From: JAJPJX01 sp964568355
GTDB lineage: Bacteria; Acidobacteriota; Terriglobia; Bryobacterales; Bryobacteraceae
Assembly (NCBI GenBank): GCA_964568355.1
Contig: CAZMRK010000523.1
Location: 1 to 34,187 of the forward strand
Direction: 5' to 3'
Length of the DNA: 34,187 bases
Shown here in pieces: positions 7,370 through 15,170 of this stretch. The notes under the pieces were generated by a model. That model made no database searches, was not told the DNA's origin, and was given only the letters and a program-made list of their open reading frames with translations. The stretch's first letter is position 1; every line of letters begins with the position of its first letter. The position numbers and the translations under genes were made by a program.

Positions 7370-9295
7370 ATGTTTAACCTGTTTCGCAGCCGGGATAAAA
7401 CCGTCCGCTTTCTATTGGGCGCTCTGCTCATCCTGGTGTCGCTTTCGATGCTGACCTACCTGATTCCGAGCTACGGCTCGGGGGGCGAGAGCGATACCGT
7501 GGTGGCGGAGATCGGCAAAGAAAAGATCACCCTGATGGAAGTGCAGCGGGCCGTGCAAGATGCTGTGCGGAGCAAGAGGGTGCCGTCGGAGTTCATGCCG
7601 CACTTCGTGCCGCAGGTGATCGACCAGATGGTAACCGAGAGAGCCCTGGCTTATCAGGCGCACCGGATGGGTTACCAGGTCACCGACACGGATGTGGCCA
7701 ATGCGATTCAGATCATCCTGCCGAACCTGTTCCAGGGCGGAAAGTTCGTGGGCAAGGATGTGTATGCGGCGTTTCTCGCGCAGCAGAATCTGACTATTCC
7801 CGAGTTCGAGGGAAATCTTTCGCGGCAGTTGCTGGTTTCCAAGCTGCGCGACGTGGTGGTGGAAGGCACGATCGTGACGCCGGCGGAGATCGAGCAGGCG
7901 TTCCGGAAGGCCAAGGAGAAGGCTAAGATTCAATGGGTGAAGATTTCCGAAGAGAAGCTGCGCGCGGAGATCAAGCCGACCACCGAAGAGCTGCAGGCGT
8001 ATTACAACCAGAACCGGAATTCGTTCCAGACTCCGGAGAAACAGAGCCTGGCCGTGGTCATGCTCGACCAGGCCAAGCTGGGGCAGACCATCAATGTCAC
8101 CGATGCCGATCTGCAGCGCATGTACAACCAGGAGAAGGACCGCTTCCGCACGCCGGAACGGGTAAAGGTCCGGCACATTCTGCTGAAGACCACCGATAAG
8201 CCGGCGGCGGAGGAAGCGAAGATCAAGGCCAAGGCCGAGGATCTGCTGAAAAAGATCAAGGGCGGCGCGAACTTCGGCGAACTGGCGAAGCAGAACTCCG
8301 AGGATACCGGTTCGGCCGCCAATGGCGGTGAGCTGCCCGATTGGGTGGTGCGCGGGCAGACCGTGCCGGCTTTCGAGAAGGCCGCCTTCACCCTGAAGCC
8401 TGGCGAAACCAGCGACCTGGTGAAGACCGAGTACGGGTATCACATCATCCAGGTTCTGGCCAAAGAGCAGGCACGCCTGCAGACGTTCGACGAAGTGAAG
8501 AATCAACTGGGCATCGAGTACCGCAAGCAGCGTACGACGGACCTGATACAGACGCTGGCGGATAAGGCGCAGGTTGAGCTGGCCAAGGATCCGCTGCATC
8601 CGGAGAAGCTGGCCGCGGACCTGCACGTGGATGTGAACCGGTATGAAAACCTGCCCAAGGGCAGCCCGGTCCCCGGCATCGGCGCCAATAAAGATTTCGA
8701 TGAATCGATTGCCGGCCTGAAGAAGGGCGAGGTTTCCCAGCCGGTACTGCTGCCGGGCGACCGGCTGGTGATGGCCGTGCTGACCGATGAGATGCCGCCG
8801 CATCCGGCGAGTTTCGAAGAGGCGCAAAACAATGTGCGCGCGCGTTTCGTGAAGGAGCGCGTAGCCAAGCTGCTCGACCAGCGCGCGGCCGACCTGGCGG
8901 CCAAGGCCAAGGCAGATGGCGATCTGGCAAAGGCAGCCAAATCGATGGGCTTGGAGGTGAAGACTTCCGACGACTTCGACCGGGCCGGAGCGGTGGAAGG
9001 GTTGGGATCGGGAATGCTGGTGGAAGAGGCATTTGCCAAACCGGCCGGGACCCTGGTGGGACCGGTGCCCATGGTCGACGGCAAGGTCGTTTATAAGGTG
9101 CTCTCCCATACCGAGGCCAACCTGGCGGATCTGCCATCCCAACGCGATTCGCTGCGCGAGGATCTGAAGAGCCGCAAGGCCCGCGATCGGGGCACGTTGT
9201 TCGAAGAAGGGCTGCGCCAGGCCCTGAGCAAAGAAGGAAAGATCAAAATTCACCAAGACGTGGTGAATCGCCTGATTGCGAATTACCGCGGCTAG
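7370..9295 (+). CDS. PpiD/SurA-like membrane-anchored peptidyl-prolyl isomerase
   Basis: A 641-residue periplasmic foldase anchored in the inner membrane. It has a short basic N-terminus, one transmembrane helix (~13-34), a SurA-N-type chaperone domain (~45-200), and a parvulin domain (~265-365) with VKVRHILLKT, then SEDTGSAANGGELPDW and TEYGYHIIQVL, the classical rotamase motifs. A second, degenerate parvulin-like region follows at ~480-600. This is the PpiD layout: helping newly exported proteins fold at the Sec exit. A good Shine-Dalgarno (AGGAG, 7356-7360) precedes ATG 7370 by nine bases, and the gene has its own -10. The DedA gene follows after 6 bp. Length is typical of PpiD. Confidence 0.9.
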   Translation: MFNLFRSRDKTVRFLLGALLILVSLSMLTYLIPSYGSGGESDTVVAEIGKEKITLMEVQRAVQDAVRSKRVPSEFMPHFVPQVIDQMVTERALAYQAHRMGYQVTDTDVANAIQIILPNLFQGGKFVGKDVYAAFLAQQNLTIPEFEGNLSRQLLVSKLRDVVVEGTIVTPAEIEQAFRKAKEKAKIQWVKISEEKLRAEIKPTTEELQAYYNQNRNSFQTPEKQSLAVVMLDQAKLGQTINVTDADLQRMYNQEKDRFRTPERVKVRHILLKTTDKPAAEEAKIKAKAEDLLKKIKGGANFGELAKQNSEDTGSAANGGELPDWVVRGQTVPAFEKAAFTLKPGETSDLVKTEYGYHIIQVLAKEQARLQTFDEVKNQLGIEYRKQRTTDLIQTLADKAQVELAKDPLHPEKLAADLHVDVNRYENLPKGSPVPGIGANKDFDESIAGLKKGEVSQPVLLPGDRLVMAVLTDEMPPHPASFEEAQNNVRARFVKERVAKLLDQRAADLAAKAKADGDLAKAAKSMGLEVKTSDDFDRAGAVEGLGSGMLVEEAFAKPAGTLVGPVPMVDGKVVYKVLSHTEANLADLPSQRDSLREDLKSRKARDRGTLFEEGLRQALSKEGKIKIHQDVVNRLIANYRG

Positions 9296-9301
9296 GTCCG
9301 A

Positions 9302-9973
9302 ATGATTTCCTCTCTGCTGGAATTCCTGCGGACCCTGACGACGCCCGAGCGCCTGATCGTGCTGCTGAGCAGCGCGCTCAGCGGGTGGCTCGGATACTCG
9401 CTGCTATTCGGCGTGGTATTCGCGGAGACGGGCCTGCTGGTGGGATTTTTCCTGCCCGGCGACTCCCTGCTGTTCACGGTGGGCGTGGTGGCCGGCGCGG
9501 GCGATCTGAATATCGTTCTGGTCAACGCGGTGTTGATGTTCGCGGCGGTGAGCGGCGACACAGTGGGATATCTGCTGGGCCGGAAGGCCGGCCCGCACAT
9601 TTTCAATCGTCCCAGCTCCCGCTTTTTCCGGCGCGAGCACCTGATGCGCACGCACGAATTCTACGAGAAGCACGGCGGGAAGACGATCATCTATGCGCGC
9701 TTCATCCCGATCGTGCGGACTTTCGCTCCTTTCGTCGCGGGAGTGGCGGAGATGAGCTACTGGCGCTTCATCTCCTACAACGTGTTCGGCGGAATCGGCT
9801 GGGTCTTTCTGATGACCATGCTGGGTTATACGCTGGGCGGCATTCCATTCGTGCGGCAATATTTCGACAAGGTGATCCTGCTGATCATCGTGCTCTCGCT
9901 GCTTCCGGCCATCGTGGAAGTGCTGAAATCGCGGCGCCGGCAACCAGAAAAGGCCGCCGTAACGCGACGCTGA
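9302..9973 (+). CDS. DedA family inner-membrane protein
   Basis: A 223-residue polytopic membrane protein. Conserved DedA blocks are present: FAETGLLVGFFLPGDSLLF near residues 40-58 (the E-x(n)-PGD loop), then GRKAGPHIF, YEKHGGKTIIYARFIPIVRTF (F/Y-xR-x-P-x-R-T/P motif, ~120-140) and PFVAGVAEMSYWRF. DedA proteins belong to the undecaprenyl-phosphate and phospholipid scramblase-like superfamily and support envelope homeostasis. The C-terminal tail is Arg/Lys-rich. ATG 9302 follows the foldase stop by 6 bp, implying cotranscription; both products act in envelope biogenesis. Confidence 0.93.
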   Translation: MISSLLEFLRTLTTPERLIVLLSSALSGWLGYSLLFGVVFAETGLLVGFFLPGDSLLFTVGVVAGAGDLNIVLVNAVLMFAAVSGDTVGYLLGRKAGPHIFNRPSSRFFRREHLMRTHEFYEKHGGKTIIYARFIPIVRTFAPFVAGVAEMSYWRFISYNVFGGIGWVFLMTMLGYTLGGIPFVRQYFDKVILLIIVLSLLPAIVEVLKSRRRQPEKAAVTRR

Positions 9974-9983
9974 CCGCCATCGC

Positions 9984-9989
9984 TATACT
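9984..9989 (+). promoter_or_regulatory. -10 hexamer TATACT before the YihY/BrkB gene
   Basis: TATACT ends exactly 6 nt before GTG 9996, so the predicted transcript would begin at the start codon. No Shine-Dalgarno is present in the 22-bp gap. No clear -35. Confidence 0.5.
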
Positions 9990-9995
9990 GGCTCT

Positions 9996-10865
9996 GTGCG
10001 GCTGACCTGGCGAACCTTTCTCTATCTGCTGGAGCGCAGTTTTCTGTCCGCATTCGCGGACAACTGTTTCAATATCGCCAAGGGCGCCGCTTATTCAGCG
10101 ATTCTCTCTTTCTTCCCGGTGCTGACCTCGGCAGCGACGATCCTGGTCCAGACCCGGGCGGAGTTTGTCTCGAACACCATCGAACGGTTTCTCTCCGAGG
10201 TCGTTCCTCCGGGCACGGAAGACCTGGTGGTCCGGCAGTTTCAGGTACGCGGATCCAAGCCGCTGGCCTTGCTGATTTTCGCAGCACTGCTTTCGCTATG
10301 GGCTGCTTCGAGCGTGATCAAGAGCCTGATTGAGGGATTTCAGGCCGCCTACCGGGTGCCGCGCAATCGCGGATTTTTCCGGGGCACCGGAGTGGCGATC
10401 TCGCTGGTGCTGCTCTCGGCGATCCCGCTGGTAGGAGCATCAGTCCTGATCCTGTTCGGCAATCAGGTGGAGCGGGCGGTGCTGGGTTACCTGAAGGTGG
10501 ACATGATGTGGTCGCCGCTGGCGGGGCTATGGCAGATCCTCAGCCGCCTGGGCCGCTATGCCGTCTCGTTCGGCGCCACGGTGCTGGTCACGAGCCTGCT
10601 TTACTATTTCGGTCCCAACCGCCCGCAACGCTGGAAAGCCGTCTGGCCGGGGGCGGTGCTGGCGACGATCCTGTGGCTGCTGGCCACTTCCGGCTTCGGC
10701 TGGTACGTCCGCCACGTGGCGCACTATAACCTGCTGTATGGCAGCATCGCCACCAGTATCCTGCTGCTGGTGTGGATGTACGTAATGGCGGCGATCGCCC
10801 TGGTGGGGTGCGAATTCAACGCGGAATACGAACGGCTGGCGAAGTCGGCCAACGTGGTGGTGTAG
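9996..10865 (+). CDS. YihY/virulence factor BrkB family membrane protein
   Basis: A 289-residue inner-membrane protein with about six hydrophobic segments. Family hallmarks are AKGAAYSAILSFFPVLTSAATIL (the A-x-x-T/S-ayysllSlfPlLl block), the amphipathic ASSVIKSLIEGFQAAYRVP stretch, LLYYFGPNR (Y-x-P-N), the W-x-P/PGA block RWKAVWPGAVLATILWLLAT, and YGSIATSILLLVWMYVMAAIALVGCEFNAEY. Function in this family is unresolved; it is often called ribonuclease BN in error. The only sensible start is GTG 9996, directly downstream of a -10-like TATACT. The stop is 3 bp from the convergent MFS stop, with no terminator visible. Confidence 0.9.
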   Translation: MRLTWRTFLYLLERSFLSAFADNCFNIAKGAAYSAILSFFPVLTSAATILVQTRAEFVSNTIERFLSEVVPPGTEDLVVRQFQVRGSKPLALLIFAALLSLWAASSVIKSLIEGFQAAYRVPRNRGFFRGTGVAISLVLLSAIPLVGASVLILFGNQVERAVLGYLKVDMMWSPLAGLWQILSRLGRYAVSFGATVLVTSLLYYFGPNRPQRWKAVWPGAVLATILWLLATSGFGWYVRHVAHYNLLYGSIATSILLLVWMYVMAAIALVGCEFNAEYERLAKSANVVV

Positions 10866-10868
10866 TGT

Positions 10869-12137
10869 TTAGAAATCCATCAGGATTCCGTCCGGATCGG
10901 GCTTCTTGGAGGCTCGCACCAGGCCGACCAGGATGAAGGTGGCCATGCAGGGGATGAGGGACGCCGCGATCAGGACGGGTTGAAACGAGAAGCGGTCCGT
11001 GACGCGGCCGATCAGGTAAGTGGTGAACAGCGTGACCAGGCTGGCGCCGGCGCCGCTCATTCCGCTGACCGAGGCTACCGCCCGGCTGTGAAAGACGTCG
11101 GCGGGCAAAGCCAGAAAGATGGTGGAGCAGGCCGCGTAAGCGAATGTCGCGTAGGCGACCAGCGAGATCAACAGGTAGTAGTTGGAACTGAAAGCCGCCG
11201 GAATCAACAGCAGCATGCTGGGGCCGAAGATCAGCAGCACCGCGCGGCGCGATTTTCCCACCGGCCAGCCTCGGCGGACCCAATAGCTCGAAAGGCCGCC
11301 GCCGAAGAAGTTGCCGAGATCCGCCGCCAGAAAGGGCACCCAGAATCCGAGGACGCTGTCTTCCATTTTGAAGCCCTTGCTCACCAGGTAAATCGCGAAC
11401 CATTCGGCGATCAGATACCAGTACGGATCGATCAGCGAGCGGCCTATGATGATCCCCCAGGTCTGCTTATATCTGAGCAGCTTGCGCCATCCCACCAGGT
11501 TCGCTTCGGAGGATTCCTGGCGTTTCCCCTGCCGGATGTAGGCCAACTCTTCGGGGGAGAGGCGCGGGTGTTTTTCCGGGATGCGATAGAACCGGCGCCA
11601 GAAGATGAGCCAGATAAAGCCGAGGCAGCCGGTGAACAGGAATGCCGGCCGCCAGGTGCCGAAGGTCTGGTAGAGCCAGACGACCAGAAAGGGCGCAATG
11701 GCGCCGCCGATCGAGGAGCCGCTATCGAACAGGGCCACGGCCCAGGCGCGCTCGCGATCGGGGAACCATTCGGAAACCGCTTTGGTGGCACCGGGCCAGT
11801 TGGGCCCCTCTCCCGCGCCCAGCAGAAACCGGAAAACGCTGAAGCTCAGCAGCCCCCGCGCAAAGGCGGTGGTCATGGCTACCGCCGAATAAAAGGTGAC
11901 CGTGATCGTCAGCCCGCGGCGTGTTCCCATCCAATCCAGGAAGCGCCCGCCCAGACCCTGCATCAAAGCGTAGGCCACGCGGAAGGCGATGAGGATCATC
12001 GCGAAATCCGTGTTGGTCCAGTGATACTCGTTCTTCAGATAAGGAGCCAGAACACTGAGCGTCTGGCGGTCGATGTAGTTGATGATCGTAGACGCGAACA
12101 GCAGACCGCCGATCCACCACCGCAGATTGCGGATCAA
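10869..12137 (-). CDS. MFS transporter, anion:cation symporter (ExuT/hexuronate-like) type
   Basis: A 422-residue protein with twelve predicted membrane segments. INYIDRQTLSVLAPYL in the first helix/loop, DWMGTRRGL in loop 2-3 and FLLGAGEGPNWPGATKAVSEWFP in helix 4-5 are the signatures of the ACS subfamily that takes up hexuronates, glucarate/galactarate and related acids with protons. The substrate here cannot be named. The start is TTG 12137, preceded by GGAG eight bases upstream; no in-frame ATG or GTG exists before upstream stops. It is divergent from tnaA (39-bp gap), though this subfamily is not known for tryptophan or indole transport, so a functional link is doubtful. Confidence 0.88.
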   Translation of the reverse strand: MIRNLRWWIGGLLFASTIINYIDRQTLSVLAPYLKNEYHWTNTDFAMILIAFRVAYALMQGLGGRFLDWMGTRRGLTITVTFYSAVAMTTAFARGLLSFSVFRFLLGAGEGPNWPGATKAVSEWFPDRERAWAVALFDSGSSIGGAIAPFLVVWLYQTFGTWRPAFLFTGCLGFIWLIFWRRFYRIPEKHPRLSPEELAYIRQGKRQESSEANLVGWRKLLRYKQTWGIIIGRSLIDPYWYLIAEWFAIYLVSKGFKMEDSVLGFWVPFLAADLGNFFGGGLSSYWVRRGWPVGKSRRAVLLIFGPSMLLLIPAAFSSNYYLLISLVAYATFAYAACSTIFLALPADVFHSRAVASVSGMSGAGASLVTLFTTYLIGRVTDRFSFQPVLIAASLIPCMATFILVGLVRASKKPDPDGILMDF

Positions 12138-12162
12138 AACCTCAGCTCCATGAGCGCTCCTC

Positions 12163-12168
12163 TATAAT
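12163..12168. promoter_or_regulatory. TATAAT -10 serving tnaA, possibly both divergent genes
   Basis: TATAAT on + ends 8 nt before GTG 12177, implying a leaderless or near-leaderless tnaA mRNA. The same AT patch read on - gives GATTATAG, a possible -10 for the MFS gene. No TTGACA-type -35 is visible. Confidence 0.55.
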
Positions 12169-12176
12169 CACAAACA

Positions 12177-13544
12177 GTGAGAACCATCATAGAGCCTTTC
12201 CGGATCAAAAGCGTCGAGCCGCTGCATCACACGACGCTGGAGGAGAGGGAAAGATACCTGGCGTCTGCGGGCTACAATCTTTTCCTTATCGAGGCTCGCT
12301 ATATCCTGATCGATCTGCTCACGGACTCCGGCACCAGCGCGATGTCCACCGAGCAATGGGCGGCGATGATGCGCGGCGACGAATCCTACGCCGGCAGCGA
12401 GAGTTTCTTTCGCCTCAAGCACGTGGTGGAGGGCCTGACGGGTTTTCGCCACATGATTCCGACGCACCAGGGGCGCGCGGCGGAGCGCATTCTGTTCACG
12501 GTGATGTGCCGTCCAGGCTCCGTCGTGCCCAGCAATACGCATTTCGATACCACGCGCGCCAATATCGAATTTCAAGGCGCCCGCGCCGTGGACCTCCCGA
12601 TTCCCGAGGCCGCCGACACGCAGGCGCGCCTGGATTTCAAAGGCAACCTGGACGTGGCGGCACTCGAACGCCTGATCGAGACCGAGGGCGCGGGGTCCAT
12701 CCCGCTGATCATGCTGACGATCACCAACAATTCGGGAGGAGGCCAGCCGGTATCGATGGCGAACATCGAAGCCGTCAGCCGGGTGGCGCGGCTCCACGGC
12801 ATTCCGTTGTATCTGGATGCCTGCCGGTTCGCGGAGAATGCCTGGCTGATCAGGGAACGCGAGCCCGGATATGCGGACCGCACTCCGCGGGAGATCGCGC
12901 AGAAGATGTTCGCTTTGGCCGATGGCTGCACGTTCTCGGCGAAAAAAGACGCGTTCGCCAATATCGGCGGATTCCTGTGCACCAATGACGACCGGCTGGC
13001 CGCCCAGGAAACCAACCTGTTGATTCTGACCGAGGGCTTTCCGACTTACGGAGGGCTGGCCGGGCGCGACCTGGACGCCATCGCGGTCGGGCTGGAGGAA
13101 GTGCTGGACCCGGACTACCTGCGCTATCGCGTCGGATCCACCGGCTACCTGGGACGGCATATCGCCGACCACGGCGTACCCATTGTCGAACCGCCGGGCG
13201 GACACGCCATTTACATCGATGCCGCACGCATGTTGCCGCACATCCCGCGCAGGCAATTTCCGGCCCAGGCGCTGGCGGTGGAGCTTTACCGGCACGCGGG
13301 GATCCGCTCCGTGGAGATCGGCTCGGTGATGTTCGGCGATCAGGCCCGGCACGAACTGCTGCGGCTGGCCATTCCGCGCCGGGTCTATACCCAGAGCCAT
13401 ATCGATTACGTGATCGAGGCCATTCTGGAGGTCAGCGCACGCAAGGATGCGATCCGGGGCCTGGAGATCGTGGAAGAACCGCCCTTTCTGCGGCACTTTT
13501 CGGCCCGGTTCCGGCCTGTGGAAAACACATTACGAACACGTTAA
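12177..13544 (+). CDS. tnaA: Tryptophanase (tryptophan indole-lyase)
   Basis: A PLP enzyme splitting tryptophan to indole, pyruvate and ammonia. The 455-residue protein aligns over its whole length with the tryptophanase/tyrosine phenol-lyase family (PFRIKSVEPL, DLLTDSGTSAMS, GDESYAGSE, PTHQGRAAE, QPVSMANIEAV). The PLP lysine is K257 in SAKKD. Three positions that, from memory, separate the two enzymes all match tryptophanase: Asp124 (Thr in TPL), Ile381 (Arg in TPL) and His440 (Phe in TPL), in FDTTR, VEIGS and LRHFSA. The start is GTG 12177 behind TATAAT. There is no tnaC-type leader peptide and no tnaB permease. The last codons contain a DnaA-box-like sequence. Confidence 0.93.
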   Translation: MRTIIEPFRIKSVEPLHHTTLEERERYLASAGYNLFLIEARYILIDLLTDSGTSAMSTEQWAAMMRGDESYAGSESFFRLKHVVEGLTGFRHMIPTHQGRAAERILFTVMCRPGSVVPSNTHFDTTRANIEFQGARAVDLPIPEAADTQARLDFKGNLDVAALERLIETEGAGSIPLIMLTITNNSGGGQPVSMANIEAVSRVARLHGIPLYLDACRFAENAWLIREREPGYADRTPREIAQKMFALADGCTFSAKKDAFANIGGFLCTNDDRLAAQETNLLILTEGFPTYGGLAGRDLDAIAVGLEEVLDPDYLRYRVGSTGYLGRHIADHGVPIVEPPGGHAIYIDAARMLPHIPRRQFPAQALAVELYRHAGIRSVEIGSVMFGDQARHELLRLAIPRRVYTQSHIDYVIEAILEVSARKDAIRGLEIVEEPPFLRHFSARFRPVENTLRTR

Positions 13545-13602
13545 AACAGAAGAGATCATTAGTGTTTTGCTGTGGAAATGTGTGTGCAAAATTGTGTAAA
13601 AT
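13517..13602. promoter_or_regulatory. Cluster of DnaA-box-like 9-mers in an AT-rich patch upstream of dnaB
   Basis: Three minus-strand 9-mers fit TTWTNCACA perfectly: TTTTCCACA (13525-13517), TTTTGCACA (13591-13583) and TTTTACACA (13601-13593). A fourth, ATTTCCACA (13579-13571), has one mismatch. All point the same way. The 80 bp from 13526 to 13605 are ~35% G+C against a high-GC background. A -10-like TAAAAT (13597-13602) overlaps the last box. Sequence matches are direct; DnaA binding is inferred. Confidence 0.6.
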
Positions 13603-13764
13603 CCAGCGGGGTGGTTTCTCCGGCGCTGATTCTGAAGCGATTCGGCACAAAGCCCGCCGGGCCTTCCGGAGGCGTGGTTATGCAGAGCCTAAGCGGCACA
13701 AAACAGACTTCCGAGCTTGCCGCGCACGGGCGAGCGGAACGTCGTACAGTAGATGGTTTAGCGC

Positions 13765-15135
13765 ATGTCTGCCCCCAGCGTCTCTTTCGATAAAGGTCTG
13801 CCGAGTAATGTCGAGGCCGAGCGGCTCGTGCTCGGCTCGATCCTGATGGACGACTCCTGGTATATCCAGGCGGCCGGAACGCTCGAAGCGGACGATTTCA
13901 CGCTGGACAAGCATCGCCGGATCTTCACGCGCATGGGCGAACTGCACGCGCGCGGCGAAAAAGTCGACCGGATCACGCTGGCCAACGAGCTGCTCCGCTA
14001 CAACGAGCTGGAGGCCTGCGACGGGCTGAGCTACCTGGTTTCGCTCGACGACGGCCTGCCCCAGATCGTCAACCTGGAAAGCTACATCCGCATCGTCAAG
14101 GACAAGTCCACCCTGCGGCGCATCATCTTTACTGCCCAGCATGCGATGAATCGCTGTCTGGCGGGCGAAGAGGACCCGGGTGAAATCCTGGGCGGGATGG
14201 AAGAGACGCTGCTCAAGCTGGGCGAGACGCGGGTCAAGAGCGGCCTGGTCAATCCGCGGCAGATCCTGGAGAGCTACGACGGCGGACTGAACGCGTTCCT
14301 CGATCCGAGCAAGCGGGTCAAAGGCATCAGCACGGGATTTTACAAGCTGGATGAGATGACCGGAGGGATGCATGCCGGCGACCTGTTCATTCTGGCCGCG
14401 CGTCCCTCGATGGGAAAGACGGCGCTGGCGCTGAATCTGGCGTATCATGTGGCCACCAACAAGAGCGGTCCCGGGACGGTGGCGATCTTTTCGCTCGAAA
14501 TGTCGAAGGAGTCGCTGTTGACCCGTATGTTGTGCGCCGCGGCGCGCGTGGACAGCCAGCGATTCCGCGCAGGCTACCTGAACGCCGACGAACGCAAGCG
14601 CCTCAGCGCAGCCCTGGCGCAACTGGTGGAAGCTCCGCTTTATATCGACGACACCGCCGGGGCGAACCTGATGGATATGCATGCCAAGCTGCGCCGGCTC
14701 CAGGCGGAGCGGCCGCTGGGCCTGGTGGTGGTGGATTATCTGCAACTGATGAGCGGCCGCGGCAGATTCGAGAACCGCAATCAGGAGATCAGCTCCATTT
14801 CGCGCGGGATGAAACTTCTGGCGAAAGAGCTCAATGTCCCCATGCTGGTGCTTTCGCAGCTCAGCCGCGCCACCGAGACACGGCAGGGGGACCACCGCCC
14901 GCAGTTGAGCGACCTGCGCGAATCGGGATCCATCGAGCAGGATGCGGACCTGGTGGGCTTTATTTTTCGAGAAGAAGTATACAAGCGCGATCGCGAGGAT
15001 CTGCGCGGCCTGGCGGAGCTGATTCTGGCCAAGCAGCGCAACGGCCCGGTAGGAAAGATCGATCTGGTATTTCTGCACCAGCTTACGAAATTTGAGAATC
15101 GTGCCGAAGATCTGGGCGAATCGCCGGAAGGATAG
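13765..15135 (+). CDS. dnaB: Replicative DNA helicase
   Basis: DnaB is the hexameric 5'-3' helicase that unwinds the replication fork. The 456-residue protein has the N-terminal collar domain (LPSNVEAERLVLGSILMDD, ~12-30), a linker helix, and the RecA-like C-domain with Walker A ARPSMGKTALALN (211-223), the FSLEMSKESLLTRML block, Walker B VVVDYLQLM (~321-329), and SQLSRATETR with the arginine-finger region RPQLSDLRESGSIEQDAD. Length is normal, with no intein. ATG 13765 has no Shine-Dalgarno; the 220-bp upstream gap contains no convincing gene but holds the DnaA-box cluster and a direct repeat CGGCACAAA (13643 and 13694). Confidence 0.96.
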   Translation: MSAPSVSFDKGLPSNVEAERLVLGSILMDDSWYIQAAGTLEADDFTLDKHRRIFTRMGELHARGEKVDRITLANELLRYNELEACDGLSYLVSLDDGLPQIVNLESYIRIVKDKSTLRRIIFTAQHAMNRCLAGEEDPGEILGGMEETLLKLGETRVKSGLVNPRQILESYDGGLNAFLDPSKRVKGISTGFYKLDEMTGGMHAGDLFILAARPSMGKTALALNLAYHVATNKSGPGTVAIFSLEMSKESLLTRMLCAAARVDSQRFRAGYLNADERKRLSAALAQLVEAPLYIDDTAGANLMDMHAKLRRLQAERPLGLVVVDYLQLMSGRGRFENRNQEISSISRGMKLLAKELNVPMLVLSQLSRATETRQGDHRPQLSDLRESGSIEQDADLVGFIFREEVYKRDREDLRGLAELILAKQRNGPVGKIDLVFLHQLTKFENRAEDLGESPEG

Positions 15136-15150
15136 CGCGTTTCCCCCTTC

Positions 15151-15159
15151 TGTTACACT
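15151..15159 (+). promoter_or_regulatory. Extended -10 (TG-T-TACACT) before the sugar ABC operon
   Basis: TG at 15151-15152, one base, then TACACT at 15154-15159, ending 11 nt before GTG 15171. No Shine-Dalgarno lies between. It fits an extended -10 promoter giving a very short or absent leader. Confidence 0.5.
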
Positions 15160-15170
15160 GATCGCTTCGC

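Noticed and set aside
9996..10865. Annotation of the YihY/BrkB protein as ribonuclease BN
   Set aside because: That name is a historical misassignment; the protein is a multi-helix membrane protein with no nuclease motif.
10980..12167. 395-codon + strand open frame across the MFS gene, and similar long frames antisense to tnaA, dnaB and the foldase gene
   Set aside because: Antisense shadows with low-information composition; the opposite strands encode clear conserved proteins.
13572..13793. 73-codon ORF between tnaA and dnaB
   Set aside because: It overlaps the DnaA-box cluster and the dnaB start, has no ribosome site and no recognisable protein pattern.
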